Part shown: positions 48,952 to 60,525 of the stretch, in pieces
Position numbering within the stretch: the first letter of the stretch is position 1
Layout: every line of letters begins with the position of its first letter
DNA from: Circinella umbellata
Lineage: Eukaryota; Mucoromycota; Mucoromycetes; Mucorales; Lichtheimiaceae
Reading direction: 5' to 3'
Assembly: GCA_025093555.1 (NCBI GenBank)
Contig: JAIWNF010000098.1
Coordinates: forward strand, 1 to 64,000
DNA: 64,000 nt
Notes under the pieces: generated by a model
Database searches by the model: none
What the model saw: only the letters and a program-made list of their open reading frames with translations
What the model was told of the DNA's origin: nothing
Made by a program: the position numbers and the translations under genes

Positions 48952-50713
48952 ATGCTTCTTTTTTCCAGCACCCCAGCAAGTCCCGTTCGATCATTTAATC
49001 TTAGTATGATACCAAGTGGTCAAGACCGAGTTGTGGCTTTTGGCCCTGGATCGGTGTTGAATGGTATATTATTCTCTTTTTTAGGTAATCTAACCGATAA
49101 ATGGATTATTAATAATAGAGTAAAATTCTTTTTATTCAATTCATTCAGGGTCCGTTGTACTTAACTTGGATAAACCCGTGAATGCACATAATATTCGCGT
49201 GGTTTTCAAATGTGAACAATATGATGAATCAAATAGTAAAACAACTATTTTCAACGTTGAAACATACATTTGGGGTCATGCACAATCAGGTAAAAAAAAA
49301 GTAGTTTCGTGTATATATATATTGAACACACATGCAAATCAACAGAACCAACTCCCTCCTCTCCCCCCCCCTTGATTTTTTTTTCTTACTAAAATTATTA
49401 CTAATAAAAACTTCCCGTCCGTTATATATTTTACTTCCGTGGCCTAATTTATATACATTTATATAGAAGGAGTAAGCTTTGAATTATCTGATGGTAGTCA
49501 TATGTATTTATTTGCAGTTAAAATACCATTCGTTAATTTCCCACCATCTATTCATGGAACCTATGTTGGTCATCATGTTGAATACAGTTTACAAGGATTT
49601 TTGGAATTAGATGATACGCCCAACTGCATTGAAACTGCATGTGTTCCTGTTATCTATCTTCCATTTGTCACATGTATGCCTATGGATGGTGATGTACTGA
49701 GAGAAGGCGCAAAAAAGAACCAAGTATTCCGTCGTAATAATGCAGTGGTTGAAGTGATAGCCGAATTGATCAAACCGGCATATTGTCCCGGTAAATAATT
49801 ATACATTTCTTCTCCTACCCCCTCCTTTTTTTCTTCTAGGTTTGCTTCGTTCTGCCATAAAATTTAGGTTCTGAATATGCGTTTTATTTTGAGAGCTAAT
49901 AATTTTATTTGTTTGTTTATTTTTGGTGTTTATGCATATACCATCGTTACAATAAAAAAATAAATGCATCTATCAGGCGATTTATGCACCGTCAAACTTA
50001 CTACGACCAATCAATCTAATCATAAAATTAGCCACATGGACGTATCGCTTGTATGCAATGTGAATCAGCAACGACATCATACGTTACAAACAGAAACATT
50101 TTATGTCGCCATTCCGAAAGAGACAAAGGAGCATCAATCTGTGTTCCGTTTCCATTTACCTGATGATTTGGTCCCATCGACACAACATCCGGGACTTGAT
50201 ATTTCTTATGAAGTTGTAGTGACTTTGCCAATCAGTACATCAGCTACTGACTTAACTGGATCACCAACTACGAATACGGGTAGTGGTGTATGGAGCTTAT
50301 TTGGTGGTGGTAATAATAATACAACACAACCAGTTGACAACACAGTTGCTTTACCTGTTCTTATTGCTACCGTACCCAATGGTTTTGCTATTCCAGATCA
50401 ATTAAGTCGACCTCTTAAAACATATAATGAAGAACCAGCAGATCCATCTTTTATACCCGATATTGAATCTCCATTGCCTAGCCCTTCAGGAAATATGTTT
50501 TCTCCTGTAGGTAGTTGGGCAGGTAGCCCTGCAGCACTTTCTCCATCTAATTCTGTTCATGATCCAGATTTTGAAATAGCAATCCAACAAGATGCTTCTG
50601 GTCATTTAATGGTTCCTTCTTCTCCTCGTTTACAACAAGATAATAAATCCAATGAACGACGTACATCAAATGCATCAGATCATTCAGGATTGATGACTGT
50701 TGCTGTACAGTAA
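48952..50713 (+). CDS. Arrestin-domain adaptor protein
   Basis: Four exons: 48952..49063, 49149..49289, 49467..49790, 49977..50713, for 437 residues. The frame is open to 48799, but the upstream residues are not protein-like. The N-terminal arrestin fold shows the typical beta-strand pattern: VAFGPGSVLNGSVVLNLDKP, NIRVVFKCEQYDES, FAVKIPFVNFPPS and HHVEYSLQGFLE. The C-terminal arrestin domain covers about residues 195-320 (GDLCTVKLTTTNQSN, ISHMDVSLVCNV, LDISYEVVVTLP). The last 110 residues are Ser/Pro-rich with many S-P sites, a likely disordered, phosphorylated tail. Fungal arrestin-like proteins link cargo receptors or transporters to ubiquitin ligases and endocytosis. No PPxY motif is seen, so direct Rsp5 binding is doubtful. 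Confidence 0.85.
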
Positions 50714-50941
50714 AGTTATATATAACTTATATCCATCATACCCCTTCCGTCCTTTATTCCCCTTTTTCCCTCCTCTATTCCCCATCATAGTTGTCACTTG
50801 AGGTCCCTCTTTCTTTCTTTCTTTCTTTTTGTTGTTGTTATTCTTTTTTTTTTTTGGTCCTTCAATGCTTTTTGTTACATAATCTATATATTGTTATACA
50901 ATAAATATATACTCATCATATTCTTTATATATAATATCGAT

Positions 50942-52577
50942 TTATTGTGTTTCTACAGGCCACCATTTAGGTAAAAATGGTTTTACACGAACATTGGTTT
51001 CAGGCACTTCAAATGCAATATCTTCCCCTGTTGCACATTTTTCAACTTGTTCTAATCGCATAAGTGCTAAACCAATGTTATGAATTCCAGAACATGTTTT
51101 ACCAACCCCACGTTTACTTGATGAACCACTTATTTTAATATCCATTTGTGGTTCAATATTTGTAGGATAAGTTTTCCCCCGATCTACGGCCAATGTAGTT
51201 GGAACACTTTAAAAAGAAATCGTTAGTCTATGTATGTAATATCGATTAGTAGTTATTGTTTTCTCTTTTTTTTTTCTTTTACCTTTCATCCTTTTCATAT
51301 AATTGTACTGGCAAAATTCGTTTACGTACAACTCCAGTATGGTATGTACGAATGGTTAATTCTTGACCAACATAACATCCTTTTCTAAAATCAACTAGTA
51401 AAACCAAAATTAAGTTTAATTAAATGTAAACTTTGATTTCTTTGGATCAAATCCCTTCCTTTTAATTAATTGAATCTGACTTTATTTTATTTTTTTACCT
51501 CCATTCATATAATCAAAATTGGATTCTAATGGTAAAGATTGCTCTGGCCACATATCTTCGATACCTTCTGGAATACCATTAAGTATCCTACGAATTGTAT
51601 ACTCTTCTGATGATAATTCTTTAAAATCACCTACTTGAGAAAGTATCGCTCCAATATCTAAATCCCACTTTCCCACCAAAAATTATCATTAATGTTTGTC
51701 AAACTTTTTAAATAATATATGTCTGTGTGTATATCACACATCTACAAAAAAAAAACATAAAATAATAATAACCTTCATTTTGTGGTACAATGGCACGGTA
51801 ACCAAAATCCGGAACGCGGGGATCAATACACCCGATATCCGAAACTCGTTTATTTTTTTTAACCAAACTACCCACAGGTACTTTGTTCTCTTCTTCTTCA
51901 TTATGTTGATGAATGTTTCCCCAAACACTGAATGCATTAAATTCATCAGAAACGTCACGTAATTTTACTTTGGATCGTAAAATATATCGTTTTAAATGTT
52001 TAAACATTTGTTCTGTAGCTGCTGCTGGTAGTTCAATCATGAATTTTGGATGAGGAAAGTTTACACCCACATTGACTGGATAAATAAATGCATCATAGAG
52101 CATACGACCCTATATTGATATAAACATAATTTCAAATATCGATATCAACATTTTCAACTTTCTTTTTTTTTTTTTATTACCCCGCACAACAACCCTAATA
52201 ATTATATTACTAATTACCTGAGGAGTCAAAAATGCTGTATAAAAACCATCACCACCTGCTGAAATTAAAGGCATGTGGTTTGTTATAAGACCTTGTAAAT
52301 ACTTTGCTGTGTCAGGTCCTTCAATTTCAATTAAACCACGTTTAGGAATAGGAGCAAAATGATTGCCTTCAAGTAAACTGTCTTTTGCTTGAACTTTTGT
52401 TATAATTGTGGAACCGAATGCGCGTCGACCGGGTACTACATAACAAACCAAAATAAAAACTGTTTAATATATGTTCCTCTCTCTCTCTCTCTTTCTCTTT
52501 ATAGCTTGTGTACACTTTTTTGTTTTACCCTGAATAGGTACGACACGAGCGATCGGCCTTAAACGTGGAGCAAACAT
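50942..52577 (-). CDS. IBA57: Mitochondrial iron-sulfur assembly factor IBA57 (Caf17)
   Basis: Six exons on the minus strand: 52577..52529, 52435..52218, 52109..51773, 51657..51499, 51394..51283, 51206..50942, for 379 residues. IBA57 works with ISCA1/ISCA2 in the mitochondrial matrix to make [4Fe-4S] clusters for aconitase and radical-SAM enzymes. The N-terminus ([16 protein letters not shown]) is a basic, acid-free mitochondrial presequence. The folate-binding-like fold is visible in [64 protein letters not shown], and the family signature [20 protein letters not shown] with its conserved cysteine. The acceptor of exon 4 lies a few codons inside a longer open frame (GATTTAG at 51658), chosen because it alone is in phase. 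The 3' end is convergent with the arrestin-fold gene. Confidence 0.94.
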
Positions 52578-52640
52578 TTTTTTTTATTAAAAAAGAAAAG
52601 CAAGAGGATTAGAAAAAAAAACCAAGCTCCGAGTAATAAT

Positions 52641-52711
52641 GGGCTTGTCTATTTGCACCCCCCCCTCTCAGGTCCGGCCCGGGATTCACCCCCCCTCTGC
52701 ATAAATAAAAA
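52641..52711 (+). repeat. Left terminal inverted repeat of the MULE
   Basis: About 70 bp: GGGCTTGTCTATTTGCAC, a C run, CTCTCAGGTCCGGCCCGGG, ATTCAC, a second C run, then CTCTGCATAAATAAAAAG. It is mirrored by the right repeat. Confidence 0.9.
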
Positions 52712-52975
52712 GTTGAATTTAATCAATGCAAACGGTTTTTAATTAATTATCACCAAATGAAAATTTATATATTAAAACGTAGATATGTCATATATGATAG
52801 CATATATAGAAAGTAAATAACAGCAAAATGATATGAATAAGGACAATATTAACGGCGATCTACCATGCTGCAACATAAGTCATATACATATATAAAGAGA
52901 AATATGAATACGTTATATAATACTTCTCTTGCACAAAAAATATTTTCTTTTTTAAAAAAACTGTCATTCATACCA

Positions 52976-55900
52976 ATGTCGAAATCTTCTAACTCAATTC
53001 CTAATGAACTCCAAGAAACATGGGACGATTATAATGCTGCCAGAGATGCTTGCTTTAAATGGGGTAAAAAAAATGGAATCGCGCTATACACAGCCAGAAG
53101 CGATCTCCTCAAGTAAAAAAAGAAAAATGGTTCTTGGTTGTAAACATTATGGTAAACCTGCCAATAACGACGTTCATGAATGTGAACAAAAATACTCAAA
53201 GGCAAAAAGATTTGTTGCCAACGATAAGGGTGAAGTTCTTGGACCTATGGATTCAACAGGAATGAAACACCGAGAAGTGACTTCACAGCGTTTTGGATGT
53301 CCTTTTAATATGATTCTTCGACCATTGAATGTACATAGTCAGCAATGGCGTATTGTGTCGTTTTTTGATGGAGAGCATAATCACAAACTTGCACAAGAAA
53401 TATCATCATACTCCATGGCGCGTCGTCTTGACACAGAAGAAGAAGCCATTGTTATAAGCATGATCAAAAGTCATGCAACAAATAACTCGATCTTGTCATT
53501 CCTTGCCAGTAAAGGCAAGATCATTAATCCAAAAAAAGTAACAAACTTACGTCAAACGATATTTAACAATGATCCACAACATACAATGTTCAATTTGATC
53601 AAAAAATTAGAAGAGAAGGGATATGAAGTAGACTTTCAGTCAAAGAAAGAAGGTGAAAAGCGGTTTTTACTTTCTCTTTTTTTTGCGCATAATTCGGCTA
53701 TTGCTTTAGCTCGCAAGTTTCCCGAGATTGTTGTTTTGGATGCGACGTACAAGACAAATAAGCATCGCTTACCTTTTGTAAATGTTGTTGGCACTGGTAA
53801 TATTGGTTATCCACATTTGAAAACATTTTGCATTGCTGGTGGATGGGTATCCCAAGAAACAAATGAAACTTACGAATGGGTTATTCAGCGTCTTCAGAAT
53901 ATTGTTTGGCCATCGAATCAGTCTGCATTTCCGAAAACCTTTGTTACAGATAGTGAAGGTGCTTTGATAAAAGCCTTGGATAAAGTTTTTCCTGATTCAA
54001 AAAAATTGTTATGCAAAGTCCACCTACGTCTTAATTTCAGAACAAAATTGCAAAAACTTTTTGATATCAAGGATGATTACCAGGAGCTTGAAAAAGCAGT
54101 TAACTTTTTAATGACTGACCAATATCAGGACGAACTTGAAGATATGTGTGTGATTCCAGATGAAAAGTTTGAGGCTAAAGCATTGGCCAAGTATAATGAA
54201 ATAGCCCAAAAAGCCAAAAATCCAGCTGAAGTTATCAAATATTTAAAAGAGTAAGTAAATCATAATAGAATATATTTATTAGTTACAACAATTAACTGAC
54301 TCTTTATACTTCTAATAAAACAAAACAGAAAGCTAGAATTCCGTGAAAAATGGGTTGGACGTGATATTGCAAATATAGTTCATTTTGGCAATAATAGTAC
54401 AAATCGTGTTGAAGGAGCTCATGCTGACCTAAAAAGGTCAATTCAATCATCCAGTGGAAATTTATTCTCTGTTTTTGAGCAAATCGATGAACACTATAGG
54501 TTGAAAGTAAGTATAAAACTTAAATACGATTCATTCGTTGCTATTACTTACGTGTATTTCTTCTGTAACCCAACAATAGAACGTAGCATGGAAACAGCAG
54601 CATGATAAAGAATACTTCACTGTTAATCCCCATATTCCTGAACCTCAAAAAGAACGCTTAGTAAATTTGGAGCGTAATATATCCAAATTTGCATTCTATG
54701 CCATCCGTGATGAGCTTAAGTACCGAAATATTTTGAAAACAAATATTTGTAGATGTGCTATTAAAGCTCATTACAATATCCCATGTTGTCATATGTTACC
54801 CACCACCGGAGCAATTCCGTTAAGTTTGATTCCTGGACGTTGGCATCTTTACCCAGAAACAACTGCACCTGAAGGTAATTTTAATCATAACACCTTTTAG
54901 GATATTGATATTGAGAATTATATTTCAATTAAATTATGTAGAAAATACGAATATGAATGATGTGGATAATGTTCTTGCAATAACAGAATCGTATATTCCA
55001 CCTAATGTTGAAGATCAAATTAATGATGAACTCGCACGTATTAACACCTTGCTTCACAAATATACTGATCAAAAACAACGTAAAACTTTGCTACAACGCT
55101 TACAGGCAATTAATGATGATCTTTTTGTGGATCTTGAAGACTTACAGCAGCCGAAAAATGCTCCAAAGAAAGGCAGAGGCAAAGATCAAGAAAAACACAA
55201 AAAACGTGACTTAATTGCTTTAGAATATCAAGAACAAGAAAGTAAAAAAAAAGCAAAAACTAGTTTTGGTCATAAATCTGCTGAAATTTGGTATTTATTT
55301 ATTTCTAATAATTGATACCATTTAACATATTATCTAATACATAATTAATTAAATTATAGGAAGGGGAAGTGTAAAGCCACAGATAACTTACAATTAAACT
55401 CATTATCACCATCATCCACTACTCCACCTCGTAAAACCAGCATTGTGCCAAATATAAATATGGTAACCAATAACCTGATCCCTCACCGTGAAGTTGACGA
55501 AGTGTATAATCCAATTGGAGATGGAAACTGTGGATTTAGAGCATTGGCAGTTGAACTATTTGGTGACGAAAGAAAATATCTCGATATAAAAGATGCAATG
55601 CTGAGACATTATTTGACAAATATTGGCGGTATCTATAAAAGTTATGATCAACATCGTATTAAAGGGATCCTCAATCCACATAGCAATGAATGGTTTTGCG
55701 TTCCCGAATGTGCTCAGATTGCTTCTGACACATTCAAAGCTCCAATCGCATTCTACGGCTTTGAATCCAATACATTTTTTCCTCTCCAACTTACCCCATT
55801 CGAATCAAAGCGCACACATCCAATAGCACTGCATCTTCATCATGCTCATATTATTCTTGTAAAAATCAAACATGACGCGTGTATTCAATGGCCCGAACTC

Positions 55901-56077
55901 TATTATGAAAACCGAGGAAGAAAAAGAGAGGTATTAACTGTTGATCCGTGGTACCCATTATTCAAAGATGTGTTCGATCGATCCATCCGAATTTATAGTG
56001 AGGTCTCCCTTCCTGGCGATGCTGATGTTCAATCTATTTGTTCTTCTGATCCCGAAACACTCGATTTAACTAATTAA
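52976..56077 (+). CDS. MULE transposase fused to an OTU cysteine protease domain (one frameshift)
   Basis: Exons 52976..54250, 54329..54506, 54580..54874, 54942..55290 and 55360..56077, about 938 residues. The order is a FAR1/WRKY-GCM1-type zinc-binding domain (WDDYNAARDACFKWGKKNG, GCKHYGK, QRFGCPFNMI, GEHNHKL), then the MULE DDE nuclease: VVLDATYK (Asp codon 53739), VTDSEGALIKAL (Asp codon 53949) and NRVEGAHADLK (Glu codon 54411). A SWIM zinc finger follows (CRCAIKAHYNIPCCHML), a charged linker, and a C-terminal OTU domain with GDGNCGFRAL (Asp codon 55520, catalytic Cys codon 55529) and the His motif LHHAHIILV. OTU domains cleave ubiquitin or related linkages. Exon 1 has one extra base near 53114: the FAR1 part ends in a TAA while the rest continues in the next frame, so this copy is disrupted or uses +1 frameshifting. 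All later junctions keep phase. Confidence 0.88.
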
Positions 56078-56203
56078 TTATTTTTCTCAACTATTTTTTT
56101 TTGTACTGTCTCTTTCTTCTCTTTCCTGTTTCACCTTTCCTTTCTTGGTTCCATATAAAGATATAAATAAGAAAAAAACCAGTGCGTAAATTATTTAAAA
56201 AAG

Positions 56204-56311
56204 ACCTTTTTATTTTTGCAGAGGGGGGGTGAATCCCGGGCCGGACCTGAGAGGGGGGGTGCAAGATTTTTTTTTTATGTGTGAAGAGGGGGGGTGCAAA
56301 TAGACGAGCCC
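56204..56311 (-). repeat. Right terminal inverted repeat of the MULE, with an internal duplication
   Basis: Read inward from 56311 it repeats the left terminus through the first C run and CTCT. It then has about 40 extra bases (CACACAT, a poly-A tract, ATCTTGCAC and another C run) before joining CTCAGGTCCGGCCCGGG, ATTCAC, C run, CTCTGCA. The TTGCAC plus C-run unit is therefore present twice here and once on the left. Confidence 0.88.
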
Positions 56312-56495
56312 ATAATAATGGGGCACAAATATCTCTTGTTTTTTTTTTTGCAGGATATATTTTTGGAGGGCTAGGCTCTCTATATTTATCACCAATAATG
56401 ACGTCAGCAAATCATATAATGTGACATGAGAACTACAAATAAAAAATAACGTACCGCCGTGGCCAACAAAGGGCGCATTACCAGTGTTTGACTGG
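56312..56495 (-). ncRNA. Possible omegaRNA-encoding region 3' of the Fanzor (prediction from position)
   Basis: In Fanzor and TnpB systems the guide RNA is encoded at the 3' end of the nuclease gene and runs to the element's right end. The 184 bp between this Fanzor's stop and the MULE terminus is the corresponding position. It contains short inverted repeats (CCAGTGTTTGACTGG, TGACGTCA) but no strong extended structure that I can see. The entry marks a location to test, not a demonstrated RNA. Confidence 0.25.
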
Positions 56496-59400
56496 CTATT
56501 GGACAACAAGGTGTCCTCGATCTAAAGCTGGAGGTCTTGGTAAATTATTTAAATAATTTAGGAGAATTTGGCGCATATTACAGGCAGCATTAACATCACG
56601 ATCCAAGTGCTACAGAAAAAAATATAGAGAAAATGATCATATTTAGCATTTAAAAATAAATAAAGTATGACCATTAAAGAAAGACGTATATACCAAAGCA
56701 GGAGTATTTCTAACCGACAAACAATTTTGGCAAATCTTTATAGGATAGATCAAACGGCGATAGTCTTCATCACCTGTGTAAATTTTGAAGAGGACATTAA
56801 TAAATCACTTTATTGGATTGTATATGAAACTTACCTAATTGTACTCTTGCTTCACACTGAGATGTTCTAATTCTCGTTCCATCTGGTAAATTGCAGTAGC
56901 GGCGTCTGCGATGTCGAGGGCGTCCATCAGAATCTCTTACCCAACGATCATGGGTGACAGTTGTACTACATGACAGTTGCATTTATATTTAATAATGATG
57001 AATAGATGTATATAGAAAAATTATCAAAAAACTCACCGATGGTTACAAATCGACATATCATTTCTTCTTATATCGAACAGGCGTTGATGGCAACCTGAGC
57101 ATATTTTGCTTGTGTTGTACTCATCCACACATATAACCGGAGCACGTTGAGCAAGATACCTTCTGAATGTCTAAAAAAACAAATGTTTAGAAAATTTGGC
57201 AATAAGAATGAGTATCTAATATGCTCATTCTCTCTTTCCTAACCATGCATTACGTACTTTTGTTGGTAAAGGGCCACTACCCTTCATTGTACCCCGGAGG
57301 TCAGCATCACCATAAGCAATCACCAATCTTTGGTCTCTTGGCGGTGGCTGTATGTGAGCCCCTTGTAACTGGTTTAAACTTTCACGTATAGTACGCACTT
57401 GAAGACGTCTTTCTGCTTTACGTTCTGCTTTGGATTTTTTTAAAGTTGACTGGATGTCAGGCTAAGAATATAAAGCGATGAGCATACATTAGTATAATTT
57501 ATATAAAAGTTATATATATATTGATATATATAATATAATTGAAATGTGTTGTAAATACCTTTATTATTCCACCAGCGACGTAATTTGCCAAAACGTCAAG
57601 TGCACACTTACGACTTGCAGCACTTCGTTCTCTACGTTCTCTATGTCTAAAACCAATATTGAAAGTGTGGATACTTGGATATAATCATGTTAGATGTATT
57701 TATAATAGGCAAAGCTCTTTTTGCCCACATTTAATTTTTATATTAATCGCGTAATAACTTACTTTCTATGCACTCTTCCAAGGGCACTAATATAATTTAA
57801 ATAACCTTGGGAACTTGGAACAGTGGGAGGGTTTTGTGTAAGGACATCATAGCTAGGTTGAATATTTGCATTGTTACGTTCAATCAATTCTTGGTTTGCA
57901 GCACGTCTAAAACCGAACGTAGCCTAAATAAAATATAAATTATCAATTGATTGTTTGTTAATTTGTATACCACAGTAACAAAAAAGTATTATTACTTACT
58001 GATATTCACCGTTACTAACAGTCTTGATGTTATGTGTCCGCCAGTTTTTATTTCCCAGATCTTCCTGATGGTTATTGTAGTTTCCTACAGCAGTAAACAT
58101 GGCACGGATGCCTACAATAATTTAAGTATGAAATAAATTAGTTTAGCCACATTTTGATTAAAAACTTTATATGTACGTATAGTAAAAAATAATGTACCTG
58201 GATCAATTCCTATTATTTTAATTTCGGGATCTTGTCCTTCTTGTGAAAAAAACCGCTGACGATCTTCAGCGGAAAAGTGTGGAGCTTTATTGAGATGAAA
58301 TATGCCTTTTGCATTTTGGTTTCCTAATATATCTAATCCATTAGGCATGGTACGAAAATTTTGTGTGGTTTGAGGGTATTGCTCTATAAATTGAAAAGGA
58401 ATAATTAGTCACAAATATAACATAAACTAAAACACAAAGTAGCTTATATATGTACCAGTTCTCCTAGTGACATAACCTAGTGAAGCACTAACACCGTTAG
58501 TTGTGATATTGTAGTCAAAACAAACAAAGGATTTACGCTGCCTTTGTTCATCTAAATTTATATATATGTTAATAACCAATGTTTCAAATCATATCATTCA
58601 ATCACTTTAATATCAAAACAAATACTTACGGGAATCAGTATAAAACCGCTGATTATTACCAAAGCAACTCAAATTGAACAATTCTCGCCAAAATGCTTCT
58701 TTTGTACGTGAAGGAAAGTATATGGTTTGATTAAAACGCTGGATAGTGATGGTATTCTATGTATAAGAAGATAGTATATGTGTACATATATATAAGTATC
58801 ATAAATTTCAATTTAAAGTAGTCGTATTACTATGGACATCGTAGTAACAATACTGTAAAATCACTTGAACAACTTACGACTCCGTCATGCGTATGCATCA
58901 TATTTGGGACATTGTGTCCCATTTGATTTGCTTCTACGAGCAAGTGAAATAAAGAAATACTATCGTAGTGTACATGGCCTACGAAAGAAAAATAATAAAA
59001 AAAAATTAGTTTTTTTTAAAAAAAAAAAAAACAATAACTTTCTATCTCCTAGACATACAAATCTGATGGTTTGCAATTGGCAGCAGTGACCATTTTCTAA
59101 TATCTTGTCGGTTGTGAACTTGTACAAGCAACCAGTGTGAGAATCGTAACAAAACTGGCACTAAGTTGTTGTGTTGTACGAGATATTGTTGGGTGAGGGT
59201 GTCGAGGTTGATATTGTTATTTTGAGCATCCTGTCCGAGTTCATTGTGTTGAACTAGCATTGCACTATATATAAAAATATGCAAAAATAATTGAATAAAA
59301 ACGATACCTAGACCAACAACAGAATGGAAATTATAAGTTAAATATACATACTTGTAGAATTCCATTAATGTGTTCTGCTGGTGGGGGTTCAGAACCAAAA

Positions 59401-60525
59401 ATAATTCAGCATACCAGCCTGCATCAGCAAATGTAACACGTTGCTTGATGCTTTTGACTGCTGCACGAGCTATATTCATCAGTGTAATAATTAAAAATAT
59501 TAGGAATATCTTTAATATCAAGAAATTACATTATACGTATCTGTTCACATATATAGAAACATACCTAATTTGGAGGGACCTCCCCTTGGCATCACTACGC
59601 CTTGATCTTCATAATTCCGCAAGTGACCAGTAAATGCTCTTACCATGAACGAACTTGTGTTTCGAATCAGGTGTTGAGCAGTGTCTAAAATAAATAAAAT
59701 AATAACAATATAAAACCTTAAGTAAAATGATAGAAACATGCTATATATCATGTAACAATAAAACATACTTGTAACAATTTGATGTGCAAAATGATTCTGA
59801 CCAACATAATTTAAACATGCAGTTAACGTAGGTGGCTGATAATTAGCTACAAAAAGACAGAAAAAGAAAGATAATACACCGGTATTAGTAAACAAATCAA
59901 GGTTATATAAAAACAATTATACAATTCCGTATACCTTGACCTAATTCGTTTCTCAATGCTCGTAAATAATGCTGGTTATATGTATTTAACACATCCTGGT
60001 ATACTTGTTGAGGCAACTGAGAAATTAAATAGTAGAATAACACACTTTTGTTAATATATAACATGTGACTATTATATATCTATATTTTCAATACGTACAT
60101 TATTATTCAGGACAGTGGTGGTAACAAGAACATTATTGGGAACAAGCTGGAACAAAACTCTCCAGAAATTAAGGCTCAAAATGTCAGGGAATCCACCTGT
60201 GTAAGCTTCAGGATTCTCTAACAACATGCGAACATGTAAGTTGGCCAAGTTCAGAACGTCCCTTCTAAGCAATTGGTAATGCTCGGCATTTCTGCGAAAA
60301 ACATCCTATTTTATAATAAATGTTACTATGATTTGGTACCCTAGCGCGTAATAATATTGTTATTATGATCTGATGAAAAATACATACTCTACAAGACTTA
60401 TATCTTGCGTTTAGAAGGGTGGAGAGTTTACAACTTTGTGCTTTATGCTGTATCGAACCAGGACCTCCTGTAACCAAATAACCAGACGCACCCGAAAGTG
60501 GCTGTAGAGGTTGAGGAACCTGCAT
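56496..60525 (-). CDS. Fanzor, eukaryotic TnpB-like RNA-guided nuclease (19 exons)
   Basis: Minus-strand exons: 60525..60388, 60305..60099, 60016..59935, 59846..59769, 59684..59565, 59469..59352, 59264..59059, 58978..58878, 58756..58630, 58551..58456, 58383..58198, 58111..58000, 57906..57763, 57646..57559, 57461..57258, 57170..57037, 56965..56835, 56773..56694, 56609..56496. They sum to exactly 822 codons with no stop or frameshift. The RuvC-like core carries RuvC-I IIGIDPG (Asp485), and a RuvC-II region with IAYGDADLRG in which the canonical Glu is absent. The alternative Glu lies in VDEYNTSKICSGC (Glu686), and RuvC-III is LDRDVNAACN (Asp789). A CxxC...CxxC zinc finger (Cys693, 696, 772, 775) sits between the last two. 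Fanzors are guided by an omegaRNA from the element end to cut DNA. The displaced Glu and length of about 800 fit Fanzor1. The helical N-terminus (1-420) shows no other domain. Confidence 0.93.

Larger units (their letters stand above)
52641..56311 (+). mobile_element. Mutator-like DNA transposon (MULE) with OTU-bearing transposase
   Basis: A 3.67-kb element bounded by inverted repeats that both start GGGCTYGTCTATTTGCACCC. Both arms share a long stretch including CTCAGGTCCGGCCCGGGATT flanked by runs of 7-8 C or G. The flanks GTAATAAT (52633-52640) and ATAATAAT (56312-56319) match at 7 of 8 positions, consistent with the 8-10 bp target duplications of MULEs, although the AT-rich repeat makes this weak. 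It encloses a single transposase gene. GC-rich termini in an AT-rich genome stand out clearly. The frameshift in the transposase raises the possibility that this copy is no longer autonomous. Confidence 0.88.

Noticed and set aside
51482..51679. Longer IBA57 exon 4 beginning upstream at VGKWDL
   Set aside because: No in-phase acceptor exists there; the GATTTAG acceptor at 51658 restores phase and leaves the family core intact.
56210..56509. 99-codon minus-strand frame between the MULE end and the Fanzor
   Set aside because: It overlaps the Fanzor stop in another frame and translates the terminal repe​at's G/C runs; likely chance.
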